64,000 bases of DNA from an uncultured Clostridia bacterium. GTDB taxonomy: Bacteria > Bacillota > Clostridia > Christensenellales > Aristaeellaceae. The DNA lies in contig CAKTZR010000003.1 of the NCBI GenBank assembly GCA_934636105.1, forward strand, positions 142,320 to 206,319. Direction: 5' to 3'. This document shows positions 1-8,395 of the stretch, one piece after another. The notes under the pieces are model-generated. The model had not been told where the DNA came from. It ran no database searches and saw only the letters and a program-made list of their open reading frames with translations. The number at the start of each line of letters is the position of its first letter. The first letter of the stretch is position 1. A program made the position numbers and the translations under genes.

Positions 1-763
1 AGAAACGCACCGTGCGCGGACCGATCTGCTTCACGCCGGGATAGAAGCTCGCGCGGCGGGCACGGTTGTGTTTCACAAATTCCACTTCAACGTCAAAGTT
101 GTTCGGCAGGGCAACGGTGAATTTCTCCGGGTGTGCAATGCCGTCCGCAACGGCCAGTTCCGCCTTTTCGCGGATGCGCTTCACGGCTTCGGCAGGATGG
201 ATCGAGATCGAACCGTTGCCGCAGCCGCGGCTGACCGGAACGGTGTAAATCGCCGGACAGAGCCGCTTTGCCTGCTCGCATACGCCCAGATCGCCCGTCA
301 CCAGCAGCACCGGCACGTCGTAAAGCGCGGCGGCGAAAGTGTTGATGACCAGTTCGCTGGCCTGAATGCCGTTGATGCGGATGGAGGTGTTATCCAGGTT
401 CATCGTGTGGCAAAGCGGGCTGGCGTCCGTGTTGGAGGAGGAATGATATCCGGTGAAAATTGCGCCCGCAAAGCTTGCGTCAATGCCGGACATCATCGAA
501 TGAATGTCGCTGCCCCAGCCGCGGAAGATGCTTACGCGTTCCGGCAGTTCGCCGGGAATCAGGTTGCGCGCGCTGTCGTGCGCATCCTTAATCAGCAGGT
601 CCTCGCATCCGGCGGCAAACGCGCCTTCGCATGCGGCGGCGACCTCGTGGGTCATCTGGCGGCGGAAGGGCTCGTAATCCGGCTTGCCCAGCTCGGTTTC
701 GTCCCAATGAGCAATACCGCAGGTGCCTTCAATGTCGGCGGAAAGAAAAATTCGGTTCAGCAA
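1..763 (-). CDS. M55 family D-aminopeptidase (DppA-like), 3' end cut off by window edge
   Basis: Family enzymes hydrolyse D-amino-acid peptides with two zinc ions. The reading frame opens with a TTG start (761-763) placed 9 bases after an AAGGA ribosome binding site; no in-frame ATG lies nearby. The N-terminus reads FLSADIEGTCGI, the M55 signature that carries the first metal-binding Asp and Glu (SxDxEG). Further on are GDLGVCEQA and a GYHSS stretch carrying a conserved His, both typical of the family. 254 codons are visible without a stop, close to the usual 260-280, so only the last few residues are missing. It lies 14 bases downstream of deoD on the same strand and is probably co-transcribed. 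A role in recycling cell-wall or dietary D-peptides is inferred. Confidence 0.85.
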   Translation of the reverse strand, partial: MLNRIFLSADIEGTCGIAHWDETELGKPDYEPFRRQMTHEVAAACEGAFAAGCEDLLIKDAHDSARNLIPGELPERVSIFRGWGSDIHSMMSGIDASFAGAIFTGYHSSSNTDASPLCHTMNLDNTSIRINGIQASELVINTFAAALYDVPVLLVTGDLGVCEQAKRLCPAIYTVPVSRGCGNGSISIHPAEAVKRIREKAELAVADGIAHPEKFTVALPNNFDVEVEFVKHNRARRASFYPGVKQIGPRTVRF

Positions 764-777
764 TCTGCATCATCCTT

Positions 778-1491
778 TCAAGCGATGGAAAGCGCGATCT
801 CCATCATCTGCGTGAAGGAGGTCTGGCGCGCCTGCGCGTCGAGCGATTCGCCCGTGCCGAGGTGATCCGAAATCGTGCAGATGGCCAGCGCGTTCTTGCC
901 CGCGCGCGCCGCGTTCAGATACAGCGCGGCAGATTCCATCTCAACCGCCAGCACGCCCAGCTTCTTGAGTTTGCCGGACATGCCGGATTCGTCGTAGAAG
1001 ATATCGGAAGAATACAGCGGGCCGACGTTCGGCTCGATGCCCATTTTGCGCGCGGCCGCGACAGCCTGCTCCAGCAGCTTGAACGAGCAGCACGGCGCAA
1101 CGTTGCCGTCAAAGCCAAACTGGCGGCCAAAGTTGGAATTGGTGTAGGCAGACAGGCCCATTACCACGTCGCGTACCTTGACGGTGTCGGCCAGGCCGCC
1201 CGCCGTGCCCACGCGGATGATGTTCTCCACGCCGTAGAAATTGAACAGTTCGTAGGAATAAATGCCGATGGAGGGCATACCCATGCCGGAAGCCATCACG
1301 GAGACGCGCTTGCCCTGATACGTGCCGGTGTAGCCCTGCACGCCGCGCGTGTTGTTGACCAGTACGGGATTTTCCAGATACGTTTCAGCGATGAACTTGC
1401 TGCGCAGCGGGTCGCCGGGCATCAGCACGGTGCGGGCGAAATCGCCTTCCTTGGCGGTGATGTGCGGCGTCGGAATATTCGGATTGGACAT
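778..1491 (-). CDS. deoD: Purine nucleoside phosphorylase DeoD type
   Basis: Cytoplasmic hexameric enzyme that splits purine (deoxy)nucleosides with phosphate into base and (deoxy)ribose-1-phosphate for salvage. The 237-residue length matches the family. Visible motifs are the phosphate-binding PGDPLRSK (25-32), GTAGG (95-99), the nucleoside-binding VEMESAALY (183-191) and the general-acid Asp in SDHL (208-211). The ATG start follows AAAGGGG. A consensus promoter lies about 40 bases upstream. It heads a likely two-gene unit with the M55 peptidase; the functional tie between them is only general nutrient recycling. Confidence 0.95.
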   Translation of the reverse strand: MSNPNIPTPHITAKEGDFARTVLMPGDPLRSKFIAETYLENPVLVNNTRGVQGYTGTYQGKRVSVMASGMGMPSIGIYSYELFNFYGVENIIRVGTAGGLADTVKVRDVVMGLSAYTNSNFGRQFGFDGNVAPCCSFKLLEQAVAAARKMGIEPNVGPLYSSDIFYDESGMSGKLKKLGVLAVEMESAALYLNAARAGKNALAICTISDHLGTGESLDAQARQTSFTQMMEIALSIA

Positions 1492-1532
1492 AAAAACAGC
1501 CCCTTTCTAATTCGTCGTTTGGTGATGCTTCC

Positions 1533-1561
1533 ATTATACCGGGAAAACGGCCAAAAGCCAA
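1533..1561 (-). promoter_or_regulatory. Sigma-A promoter for deoD
   Basis: On the minus strand, TTGGCT and TATAAT are separated by exactly 17 bases, ending about 42 bases before the deoD ATG. Confidence 0.7.
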
Positions 1562-1643
1562 CAGAAAAAATACGATGAGCAGCGAAAGAACGGAATGAGT
1601 CGTTCATGTTTTTGAAAAGGGGATTTTAGGTCGCTGTAAATCA

Positions 1644-1673
1644 TTGACAGTACGTAATCATACGTATTATAAT
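1644..1673 (+). promoter_or_regulatory. Promoter with embedded palindromic operator upstream of hicAB
   Basis: TTGACA (1644-1649) and TATAAT (1668-1673) are spaced by 18 bases. The spacer contains TACGTA-ATCA-TACGTA (1651-1666), two 6-base palindromic half-sites. HicB-type antitoxins autorepress by binding such palindromes over the promoter, so this is the likely HicB operator (inference). Confidence 0.6.
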
Positions 1674-1693
1674 AAGGACGGAGGGAGGTCAAC

Positions 1694-1806
1694 ATGAAGG
1701 TAAGCGAGATGAAAAGCTCCTGAAAGCGATTGGATGCTTTAAGGTCAAAGAGGGCGGAAATCATGAAATAAGCCCCTCTCCCTCTTTGTCTGAATTTGAA
1801 TTTTGA
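1694..1806 (+). pseudogene. hicA: Degenerate HicA toxin remnant
   Basis: After a GGGAGG site the frame starts MKVSEMK, as HicA toxins do, but stops after nine codons at 1721. Shifting by one base at about 1712-1714 restores the HicA core KLLKAIGCFKVKEGGNHEI, including the catalytic-His segment GGNHE. Translation then runs into a short unrelated tail and stops at 1804-1806. The C-terminal half of a normal 60-80-residue HicA is absent. So there is a one-base deletion plus a 3' truncation: no functional mRNA interferase can be made here. Confidence 0.8.
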
Positions 1807-1821
1807 GCAGGAGGTAGCAAA

Positions 1822-2220
1822 ATGAAGAATTATGTATATGTAGCCGAGCTTCTGCCGGAAAATACGGGATACAGCGTCGTTTTCCCGGATGTGCCGGATT
1901 GCTTTACCTGCGGCGATAATCTGGCTCAAGCCATTGAAATGGCTGAAGATGCGCTTGCGCTTTGGCTGATGGATTTGGAAGACGAACATGAAGCGATCCC
2001 GGAAGCCAAGACCGATATCAAGCAGGCGCAGATGAATACGGAGGGTATTGCGACGCTGATTATGGTGGATACCGAAGCCTATCGCCGCAAACTGAACAAG
2101 AAATCTGTCAAAAAAACGCTTTCCATTCCCCAATGGATGAACGAAGCAGCGGAAGCGAAGGGCATCAACTTCTCCCAAACGCTTCAAGATGCGCTTGCGG
2201 CCAAGCTGCAAACCGTATAA
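1822..2220 (+). CDS. hicB: HicB family antitoxin
   Basis: 132-residue antitoxin of the HicAB type II system; it neutralises the HicA mRNA interferase and represses its own promoter. The N-terminal half (Y-V-A-E-L ... Y-S-V-V-F-P-D-V-P-D-C-F-T) is the degenerate RNase H-like HicB fold. The C-terminal part (about 100-132, with SIPQWMNEAAEAKG and FSQTLQDAL) is a ribbon-helix-helix or HTH DNA-binding segment. GGAGG sits 7 bases before the ATG. Its partner hicA just upstream is broken, so this is an orphan antitoxin that may survive as a plain repressor or as protection against other HicA copies. Confidence 0.88.
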   Translation: MKNYVYVAELLPENTGYSVVFPDVPDCFTCGDNLAQAIEMAEDALALWLMDLEDEHEAIPEAKTDIKQAQMNTEGIATLIMVDTEAYRRKLNKKSVKKTLSIPQWMNEAAEAKGINFSQTLQDALAAKLQTV

Positions 2221-2238
2221 ACGTTTGCGTTATCGAAA

Positions 2239-2267
2239 TTGTGTTTTTTCGCAAAACATGGTATACT
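2239..2267 (+). promoter_or_regulatory. Sigma-A promoter for the HAD/sialate-lyase-like pair
   Basis: TTGTGT-17-TATACT, ending 31 bases before the ATG at 2299. Confidence 0.55.
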
Positions 2268-2298
2268 AACCGCGATGGAAATCGAATCGGAGGCATGT

Positions 2299-2877
2299 AT
2301 GCGCATCGACGTTTATGATTTTGACGGCACGATTTACGACGGCGATTCCACCGTGGATTTTACGCTTTTCTGCCTGCGCCGCCATCCCGGCGTGCTGGCG
2401 GGTCTGCCGAAGTTTCTGGGCACGTCGCTTCTGTTGGCGGTGGGCAGGCGAAACCTGACGCAGTTCAAGAGCGTGCTTTTTGGCGAAATGGCGAAGCGGT
2501 TTAGCCTTGAAAAAGAAGCCGAGTTTTTCTGGCAGAGCGAGGCGACCCGCGCGAAGCTGGGCAAGTGGTTCTTTGACAGGCCGCGCGATCTGCCGATCGT
2601 CATCGCTTCCGCATCGCCGGAATTTGAGCTTCAGTATGCGGCGAAGCTCCTTAACGTGCCGAGGCTCATCGGCACGAGGTGCGACGCGGAAACCGGCCTG
2701 CTCATCGGCAAAAACTGTAAGGGCGAGGAAAAGCTGCGCCGCATCGAGGAAGCCATCGGGCCGTTTGAAATCCGCGCCATGTACACCGACGACGCGAAGG
2801 CGGACGGCCCGCTGCTTGCTGCCGCGCAGGAAGGATACATCGTCACCCACGGCGTGCTTGCGCCGTTTCAGGGATAA
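2299..2877 (+). CDS. HAD-IB family phosphatase
   Basis: Predicted cytoplasmic phosphoserine-phosphatase-like hydrolase; substrate unknown. The nucleophile motif DFDGT is at residues 7-11, motif II is the Ser in ASASPEF (about 102-108), a conserved Lys lies near 141, and the acidic motif TDDAKADG follows at about 163. At 192 residues it is a typical small HAD-IB. The ATG at 2299 was chosen because GGAGG precedes it by 5 bases; the frame is open further upstream but that extension overlaps the promoter. It is followed 15 bases later by the DapA-family gene, so the two probably form an operon. Confidence 0.8.
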   Translation: MRIDVYDFDGTIYDGDSTVDFTLFCLRRHPGVLAGLPKFLGTSLLLAVGRRNLTQFKSVLFGEMAKRFSLEKEAEFFWQSEATRAKLGKWFFDRPRDLPIVIASASPEFELQYAAKLLNVPRLIGTRCDAETGLLIGKNCKGEEKLRRIEEAIGPFEIRAMYTDDAKADGPLLAAAQEGYIVTHGVLAPFQG

Positions 2878-2892
2878 AAAGGAGAGTTTCAG

Positions 2893-3783
2893 ATGAAGAA
2901 AATGCAGGATATGGGCGGCTTTTTTGTCGCCGCCGTTACCCCGTTTGACGAGCAGGGCCGATTCAGCGCGCCCGCGCTCCACAAGCTCATGGATAAGACC
3001 ATCGCCGAGGGCGCGAAGGGCTTTTTGATCGGCGGCAGCAGCGCGGAATGCCCGCTGCTCACGCATGCTGAGCGCGTGGAAGGGCTGGAGACCGCCGCGA
3101 AGTATCAGGATCGCGCGAAGACGAAGCTGATCGCTTCCGTTGCCGCGATTTCCACCGACGAGGCCATCGAGTATGCCAGGACCGCTAAGGAATTGGGTTA
3201 TGACGCGATGATCTCCACCGTGCCGTATTACTACAAATTCGGCATGAAGGCCATCAGCGAGTATTATAACGCGCTGCGCGAAGCTGTTGATCTGCCGCTG
3301 TTCCTTTACAATTTCCCCGGCAACACGGGTGTGGAGCTGGATATCGCGGACGATCACATCCGCGGCATGCTGACCGACGGCACCATCGCCGGCGTGAAGC
3401 AGACCAGCCTGAATCTCTATCAGATGGAGCGCATCCACGACCTCAACCCGGAGCTGGTCATCTACGGCGGCTTTGACGAGGTCTACATCGGCGCGCGCAT
3501 CCTCGGCGCGGACGGCGCAATCGGTTCGACCTTCAATTTCACCCTGCCGCTGTTCAACCAGATTGAAGCGGCGTACAGCGCGCTGGATATCCCCAAGGCG
3601 CAGGCGCTCCAGAAGCGCGCGAACAACATCATGCAGGCGCTTGTCTCCTGCTCGCTGTTCCCGTCCATCAAGCACATCCTCAAGACGCAGGGCGTGGACT
3701 GCGGCGGCTGCCGCAAGCCGTTCCCGACGCTGACCGAGGAACAGAAAGCCTACGTCGAGCGCGTGGTCAAAGAGAATATGTAA
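2893..3783 (+). CDS. DapA/NanA family aldolase, N-acetylneuraminate-lyase-like
   Basis: Class I (Schiff-base) aldolase of the dihydrodipicolinate synthase/N-acetylneuraminate lyase family, (beta/alpha)8 barrel, cytoplasmic, 296 residues. Schiff-base Lys169 sits in GVKQTS and the catalytic Tyr139 in LFLYNFPGNTG. The phosphate/carboxylate loop is GGSSAE (47-52). The late motif IGSTFN resembles sialate lyases rather than DapA, which is why a lyase of sialic or related keto-acid sugars is favoured over lysine biosynthesis; the exact substrate cannot be read from sequence. AAAAGGAG precedes the ATG, and a hairpin terminator follows. Confidence 0.8.
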   Translation: MKKMQDMGGFFVAAVTPFDEQGRFSAPALHKLMDKTIAEGAKGFLIGGSSAECPLLTHAERVEGLETAAKYQDRAKTKLIASVAAISTDEAIEYARTAKELGYDAMISTVPYYYKFGMKAISEYYNALREAVDLPLFLYNFPGNTGVELDIADDHIRGMLTDGTIAGVKQTSLNLYQMERIHDLNPELVIYGGFDEVYIGARILGADGAIGSTFNFTLPLFNQIEAAYSALDIPKAQALQKRANNIMQALVSCSLFPSIKHILKTQGVDCGGCRKPFPTLTEEQKAYVERVVKENM

Positions 3784-3797
3784 ACGCCCATTTGAGG

Positions 3798-3840
3798 GGC
3801 CGGGTCGTCTGATGAATGTCGGACGGCCTTTTGTTTTTTT
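3798..3840 (+). terminator. Rho-independent terminator
   Basis: GGCC-GG-GTC pairs with GAC-GGCC across a 15-base loop, followed by TTTTGTTTTTTT. Confidence 0.75.
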
Positions 3841-3896
3841 GTGCAAACTGTCAAAATGTTACCAATGAAAAGCGCGAATTTCAATAAATAACAACA

Positions 3897-3943
3897 CAAA
3901 TGGTATTGACTTCCATTTGCGCCAAGGGTTAACATAACGTTAT
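3897..3943 (+). promoter_or_regulatory. Promoter with flanking inverted repeats ahead of the tandem repeat proteins
   Basis: The -35 TTGACT (3906-3911) is centred inside CAAATGG-9-CCATTTG (3897-3919), a perfect 7-base inverted repeat. A -10 candidate TAACAT (3930-3935, spacer 18) overlaps the 10-base palindrome ATAACGTTAT (3934-3943). The placement suggests a repressor or activator site; the regulator is unknown. Confidence 0.45.
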
Positions 3944-3965
3944 CAAGCATTTGGAGGGAACATGT

Positions 3966-5981
3966 ATGGAATTGAAACGAGCGGCGGCACTCGCCCTGTC
4001 TGCGGCGATGCTCTTGCAGCCGATGTCGGCCAGCGCGGCGACGTGGGGAAGCGTGGTAAGCGCAATCCGAAATTATGACCGCGTTGCGGGCGGTGCGAAG
4101 AAGGTCAGCGATGACGAAAATCTCACCATTGAGATTGACCAGAATGGCGAACTGACCATCAGCGGCGGTCAGATTGACGACTGTGTGATGATCGGCGGAA
4201 ATCCCCTTCCCATGTATAAGTTCACGGATACGATTTACTCGCTTGTATTCAAGGGCGTTCATATACTTCAAGGCGAACGCGGGCTGGGCATGTATGTGGA
4301 TAACGGCCCGACGGATGTGAATATCATCAGCGTTTCTCTGGATGAAAACACGACTGTACAGGGACGCGTTCAGATCAACGCGTTCCATGACCTTGAATTT
4401 ACCAATGAGGGGCAGCTGGCAGGCGACGCTGAAATCAACGCGGTGCGCGGCGCTTCCGTCACGGCGGAAAACGTCGGAAGCATCGGCGGTGATTTCAGGA
4501 GCAGCGCGCAGGACGAGGGCAGCAGCGCTCAGGTCAAGAATGCAAAAGACGGCGTCATCGACGGCGCGATGAACGTCTTTGCCAGCGGCGGCGCGCAGAT
4601 GACGGCCAGCAACGAGGGCAAGGCGAACGAAATGCTGGCGAACGCCATGACCGGCGGCCAGACCTCCGCGACGAATGACGGCGACGTATCCCTGCGCACG
4701 AGCGGCTGGTCAAAGGGCGACGGCTCGAAGCTGGAAATCACCAACAACGGCAATTCCGGTACGATGAGCGGAGAAGCCTATCTGGATGGCGCGGCCAGCG
4801 TGACCAATAACGGCACGGCAGACGGCGGCATCGGCGGCTATACCGACGGCGGCCGTGTGGATGTCGCCAACAACGGCGTGGTGGATGGCAACGTGGTTGT
4901 CGGCGCGGAGAAGGACGGCCATGTTTCCGCGAAAAACGGGGAGCAGGGTTCGATCTTCGGCGATCTCAAGGGCTGGACGGACGGCGTCGGTTCGACCGCG
5001 GTTCTGGATAACAGCGGCAATCTTGGGGGACGAATGGATTTGGAAAGCGAAGCGGCGACCCTCGAAGCGAACGGCTTGATGGCAATCAGCGATGGCCAGC
5101 AGGAGGAAGAAGTGGGCGTTTGGGGCGACGGCAAGCCGCACCACGACAGAGCGGATGTCGCGGAAAGCGTATCCGATCCCAACACCGCGCCGGGCACGGC
5201 AGGCGAGGGCGTGATCTCCGGCGAGAACCGGGGCAGCGGCACCGTGGTCGTGAAGGATCACACCAACGGCAGCGCCCAGGTGAACGGCAAAAAGGTGGAC
5301 GCGACGCTCTCCATCACCAGCAAGACCACGCAGGCCCAGCTTCAGGCTCAGCTCAGCGCGCTGAATATCTGGAATACGCCGGGCGAGTATACCATTCTGG
5401 TGGAATGCACGAATGACGACGGCACCGTGACCTATGAAGCGATGACCATCCGCGTCGCCGATGAGGAGCCGGATGAAGAACCGAAGGCCGAGGAATCCGC
5501 GGTGGAATTTGAGGTTCCGCTGGCGGAGCAGATGCGCCACGAGATGGAGGAGCAGCGCAAGGACGAAGCCATCGGAGGCGTGTTCGGCAGCCCGTATTGG
5601 ATCAGGCAGATGTATCTGGGCTACCACAGCTATAATCTGCGCCTGTATATCGACGGCGAACAGGTTAACGTCCGTGAGCGCTTGAGCTGGAACGCGGATA
5701 AGACCAAGGCCATCAGCTTTACTGTCAACACCGTGAACCCGGAAAAGCTGACGATGCGTTTTGATGAAAAAGCGCTGGAGGTCTTCGAGCGCACGGAAAT
5801 CACGACCGTCACCCTGCTGGATAAAAACGGCGCGCCGGTGATGCAGTATAACGTCGCCGATCTGCGCACGGCGTATGACGGCTTCGGTCTGAACGACGCG
5901 GATCAGCTCGTCGTCGGCGGCATGGAGGATGAGGTCATGAAGATCGGCGCGGACGGCCAGCTGGTCGCGGCGGAGGAATAA
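3966..5981 (+). CDS. Secreted Asn/Gly-rich repeat protein, tandem paralogue 1
   Basis: 671-residue predicted extracellular protein. A signal peptide (about 1-28: basic N-terminus, hydrophobic core, SASA-A cleavage) is followed by degenerate repeats built around TNNGT/TNNGN and GG turns (about 130-370), the pattern of beta-solenoid adhesins. A short proline- and acid-rich linker (about 490-512, EEPDEEPKAEE) leads to a conserved C-terminal domain of about 160 residues starting VPLAEQMRHEMEEQ. No LPXTG, SLH, choline-binding or LysM anchor is visible. The ATG at 3966 has GGAGG 8 bases upstream; the frame opens earlier at a TTG inside the RBS region. The next gene, 25 bases downstream, is a paralogue. 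Function is not recognised; surface or matrix attachment is inferred from repeat style only. Confidence 0.7.
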   Translation: MELKRAAALALSAAMLLQPMSASAATWGSVVSAIRNYDRVAGGAKKVSDDENLTIEIDQNGELTISGGQIDDCVMIGGNPLPMYKFTDTIYSLVFKGVHILQGERGLGMYVDNGPTDVNIISVSLDENTTVQGRVQINAFHDLEFTNEGQLAGDAEINAVRGASVTAENVGSIGGDFRSSAQDEGSSAQVKNAKDGVIDGAMNVFASGGAQMTASNEGKANEMLANAMTGGQTSATNDGDVSLRTSGWSKGDGSKLEITNNGNSGTMSGEAYLDGAASVTNNGTADGGIGGYTDGGRVDVANNGVVDGNVVVGAEKDGHVSAKNGEQGSIFGDLKGWTDGVGSTAVLDNSGNLGGRMDLESEAATLEANGLMAISDGQQEEEVGVWGDGKPHHDRADVAESVSDPNTAPGTAGEGVISGENRGSGTVVVKDHTNGSAQVNGKKVDATLSITSKTTQAQLQAQLSALNIWNTPGEYTILVECTNDDGTVTYEAMTIRVADEEPDEEPKAEESAVEFEVPLAEQMRHEMEEQRKDEAIGGVFGSPYWIRQMYLGYHSYNLRLYIDGEQVNVRERLSWNADKTKAISFTVNTVNPEKLTMRFDEKALEVFERTEITTVTLLDKNGAPVMQYNVADLRTAYDGFGLNDADQLVVGGMEDEVMKIGADGQLVAAEE

Positions 5982-6006
5982 ACCGGGCGTTTGGAGGAAT
6001 GGTAGA

Positions 6007-8256
6007 ATGAATTTCAAAAAAGCGGCGGCGCTCACTCTGTCCGCGGCGATGCTTTTGCAGCCGATGACGGCCAGCGCGGCCACGTGGGGCGGCATCCTGT
6101 CCGGCCTGCAGGCCAGCGCCACGGGGCGGCACACCACCGACGACGGCACAACGGCGGAAATTGTCGATGGCACGCTGCGCGTGACGGGCGGAAGCATTAC
6201 GGATGAGGTGGTCATTTCACAGGGAACGCTGGGGAACGTGTTCAGCATCATCTTTGATCGCATCCAGATGGTTTCGATGACCGTTCATGCGGCGGCCAAC
6301 GAGCATTATTCCATTGGCCTGGATAAGGATACCCATGTCACCGAGGATGTTTCCCTCAACGGAAGCGGAGAAAAAGCCAGCCTTGAGCTGACCAATGAGG
6401 GCAGCATCGATGGAAGGCTTTCCGGTACCTTGAACGGAAACAACGGCACGATGGAAATCACCAACAATGGCACCATCGGTAAATTCTTCGGCGGCGCGAC
6501 TGGCGAGGGTGCGAACCGCGAATTTACCAACAACGGCACCGTTCAAGGCAATGTGGGCGGCTGGGCGAACGACGGCGCAAGCCAGACGCTCATTAACAAC
6601 GGCACGGTTGGCGGCGAGCTTTCCGGCGGCTCGCAGCGCGGCGAAAACAGCACCAGCACCATCATCAACAACAACGAAGCCGGATCGATGAGCGGGCACG
6701 TTGAAGGCGCCGGAAACAGCACGACCGTCATCAACAACGGCCACACGGGCGAAATCATCAACGTCAACGCGCGCGAGGGCGCAAGCGCATCCGTCACCAA
6801 TAACGGCGACGTGGATCTGCGCATGAGCGGCTGGTCGGTCGGCGCAGACTCGAAGCTGACGATTGAAAATGCGGACGACGCGTTTTCCGGCACGATCATG
6901 GGCGAGGCTTATGACGGCAGCACGACGACCGTCACCAACGACGGCGGCGTTTACGGCGGCATCGGCGGTTACGCCGAGGGCGCGAAGCTGGACGTGGAAA
7001 ACAACGGCATGGTGGATGGCAATGTGATGGTCGGCGCGGGCGATGGCGCAAACGTCTCTGCGGATAACAGCGGGACAGGCGAAATCTACGGCGATTTGTA
7101 CGGCTGGACGGATGGCGAGGGCAAAGCGTCGCTGGGCAACGCCGGCAAGCTCACGGGCCATATGGATGTTGAAATCATGACGCTGGAGGCCGACGCGGGC
7201 GACGACGATGCGGATGACGGGAACCCCGCCAACCCCGGCAAGCCGGGCACGGGTAAAATCATCGGCGAAGCGGCAAACGGCGGCACAGTCACCATCAACA
7301 ACAGCGGCGAAGCGGCGGGCGCATCCGTCAGCGCCGCAGAGGGCAGCCAGACGAACCTGACCAACGCGGGCGTGCTCGGCGGCCTGACGGTAGACGACCA
7401 GAACGGTGCAACAAACGTCACCAACAACGGCGCAATCGGCGCGGAAAACGGCGGAAGCAGCGTTGAAATCTGGCTGAATAACGGCGATGTGAAGCTGACC
7501 AACAACGGCACAATCGCTTCCGGTACGGACGAAGCCACGGGCGAGCCGATCTTCGCGCTGGTCAGTGTCACGGGCGACGTGAGCGCAGAGCAGATTAACG
7601 AAAGATTGAGCATGGCGGGCGTACCGGAAAACGGCAAGGTGCTCGTCGAAAAGAACAAGGTCGATGAAGCGGGCAACCCTGTCGGCGAACCGGAATACGA
7701 AATCATCACCATCAAACAGGCGCAACCGGATGAGGAGCCGAAGGAAGAACCGAAAGCCGATGAATCCGAAGAATCTGCGCCGGAATTTGAAGTGCCGCTG
7801 GCGGAGCAGATGCGCCACGAGATGGAGGAACAGCGCAAGGACGAAGCCATCGGCGGCGTGTTCGGCAGTCCGTATTGGATTAAGCAGATGTATCTGGGCT
7901 ACCACAGCTATAATCTGCGCCTGTATATCGACGGCGAACAGGTCAACGTCCGTGAGCGCTTGAGCTGGAACGCGGATAAGACCAAGGCCATCAGCTTTAC
8001 CGTCAACACCGTGAACCCGGAAAAGCTGACGATGCGTTTTGATGAAAAAGCGCTGGAGGTCTTCGAGCGCACGGAAATCACGACCGTCATCCTGCTGGAT
8101 AAAAACGGCGCGCCGGTGATGCAGTATAACGTCTCCGACCTGCGCGCGGCGTATGACGGCTTCGGCCTGAACGACGCGGATCAGCTCGTCGTCGGCGGCA
8201 TGGACGATGAAGTCATGAAGATCGGTGCGGACGGTCAGCTGGTCGCGGCAGAGTAA
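6007..8256 (+). CDS. Secreted Asn/Gly-rich repeat protein, tandem paralogue 2
   Basis: 749-residue paralogue of the preceding gene. The signal peptide is nearly identical, ending ASAATWG. The repeat region (about 120-500) has clearer units of the form TNNGTI-X-GG, roughly 20-25 residues each, consistent with a beta-helix. An extra segment (about 395-560) contains a DDDADDGNPANPGKPG linker and more TNNG units. The last 160 residues match the first paralogue almost residue for residue, and the DNA there is also nearly the same, while the repeat regions have diverged. GGAGG precedes the ATG. No cell-wall anchor is seen. A strong hairpin terminator ends the unit. Confidence 0.7.
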   Translation: MNFKKAAALTLSAAMLLQPMTASAATWGGILSGLQASATGRHTTDDGTTAEIVDGTLRVTGGSITDEVVISQGTLGNVFSIIFDRIQMVSMTVHAAANEHYSIGLDKDTHVTEDVSLNGSGEKASLELTNEGSIDGRLSGTLNGNNGTMEITNNGTIGKFFGGATGEGANREFTNNGTVQGNVGGWANDGASQTLINNGTVGGELSGGSQRGENSTSTIINNNEAGSMSGHVEGAGNSTTVINNGHTGEIINVNAREGASASVTNNGDVDLRMSGWSVGADSKLTIENADDAFSGTIMGEAYDGSTTTVTNDGGVYGGIGGYAEGAKLDVENNGMVDGNVMVGAGDGANVSADNSGTGEIYGDLYGWTDGEGKASLGNAGKLTGHMDVEIMTLEADAGDDDADDGNPANPGKPGTGKIIGEAANGGTVTINNSGEAAGASVSAAEGSQTNLTNAGVLGGLTVDDQNGATNVTNNGAIGAENGGSSVEIWLNNGDVKLTNNGTIASGTDEATGEPIFALVSVTGDVSAEQINERLSMAGVPENGKVLVEKNKVDEAGNPVGEPEYEIITIKQAQPDEEPKEEPKADESEESAPEFEVPLAEQMRHEMEEQRKDEAIGGVFGSPYWIKQMYLGYHSYNLRLYIDGEQVNVRERLSWNADKTKAISFTVNTVNPEKLTMRFDEKALEVFERTEITTVILLDKNGAPVMQYNVSDLRAAYDGFGLNDADQLVVGGMDDEVMKIGADGQLVAAE

Positions 8257-8280
8257 CAAAAAACGACGTCATTTCCTAAA

Positions 8281-8316
8281 AAAATTCCCCTTCCGAATAT
8301 TCGGAAGGGGAATTTT
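8281..8316. terminator. Perfect 18-bp bidirectional terminator hairpin
   Basis: AAAATTCCCCTTCCGAAT is followed immediately by its exact reverse complement. A-run and T-run ends let it work for the plus-strand repeat-protein operon and possibly the convergent methylase gene. Confidence 0.8.
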
Positions 8317-8336
8317 GTATCATGTGGGAAGTCCAG

Positions 8337-8395
8337 AAACCTCAGGTTTTTGGCAGAGTTTGGGACAAAGTCCCAACGTCATCCCCGCCTCCTCA
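8337..8395. repeat. Downstream palindromic repeat, family B copy 1
   Basis: Contains the hairpin TTGGGACAAAGTCCCAA next to a GGGGATGACG-type flank (minus sense) and a second small inverted repeat CCAGAAACCT/AGGTTTTTGG. A related arrangement follows leuS at 50535-50596. Both copies sit just past the stop codon of a minus-strand gene. Confidence 0.5.

Noticed and set aside
3966..8256. Autotransporter or type V secretion substrates
   Set aside because: The repeats look similar, but there is no beta-barrel domain and the gene context is Gram-positive.
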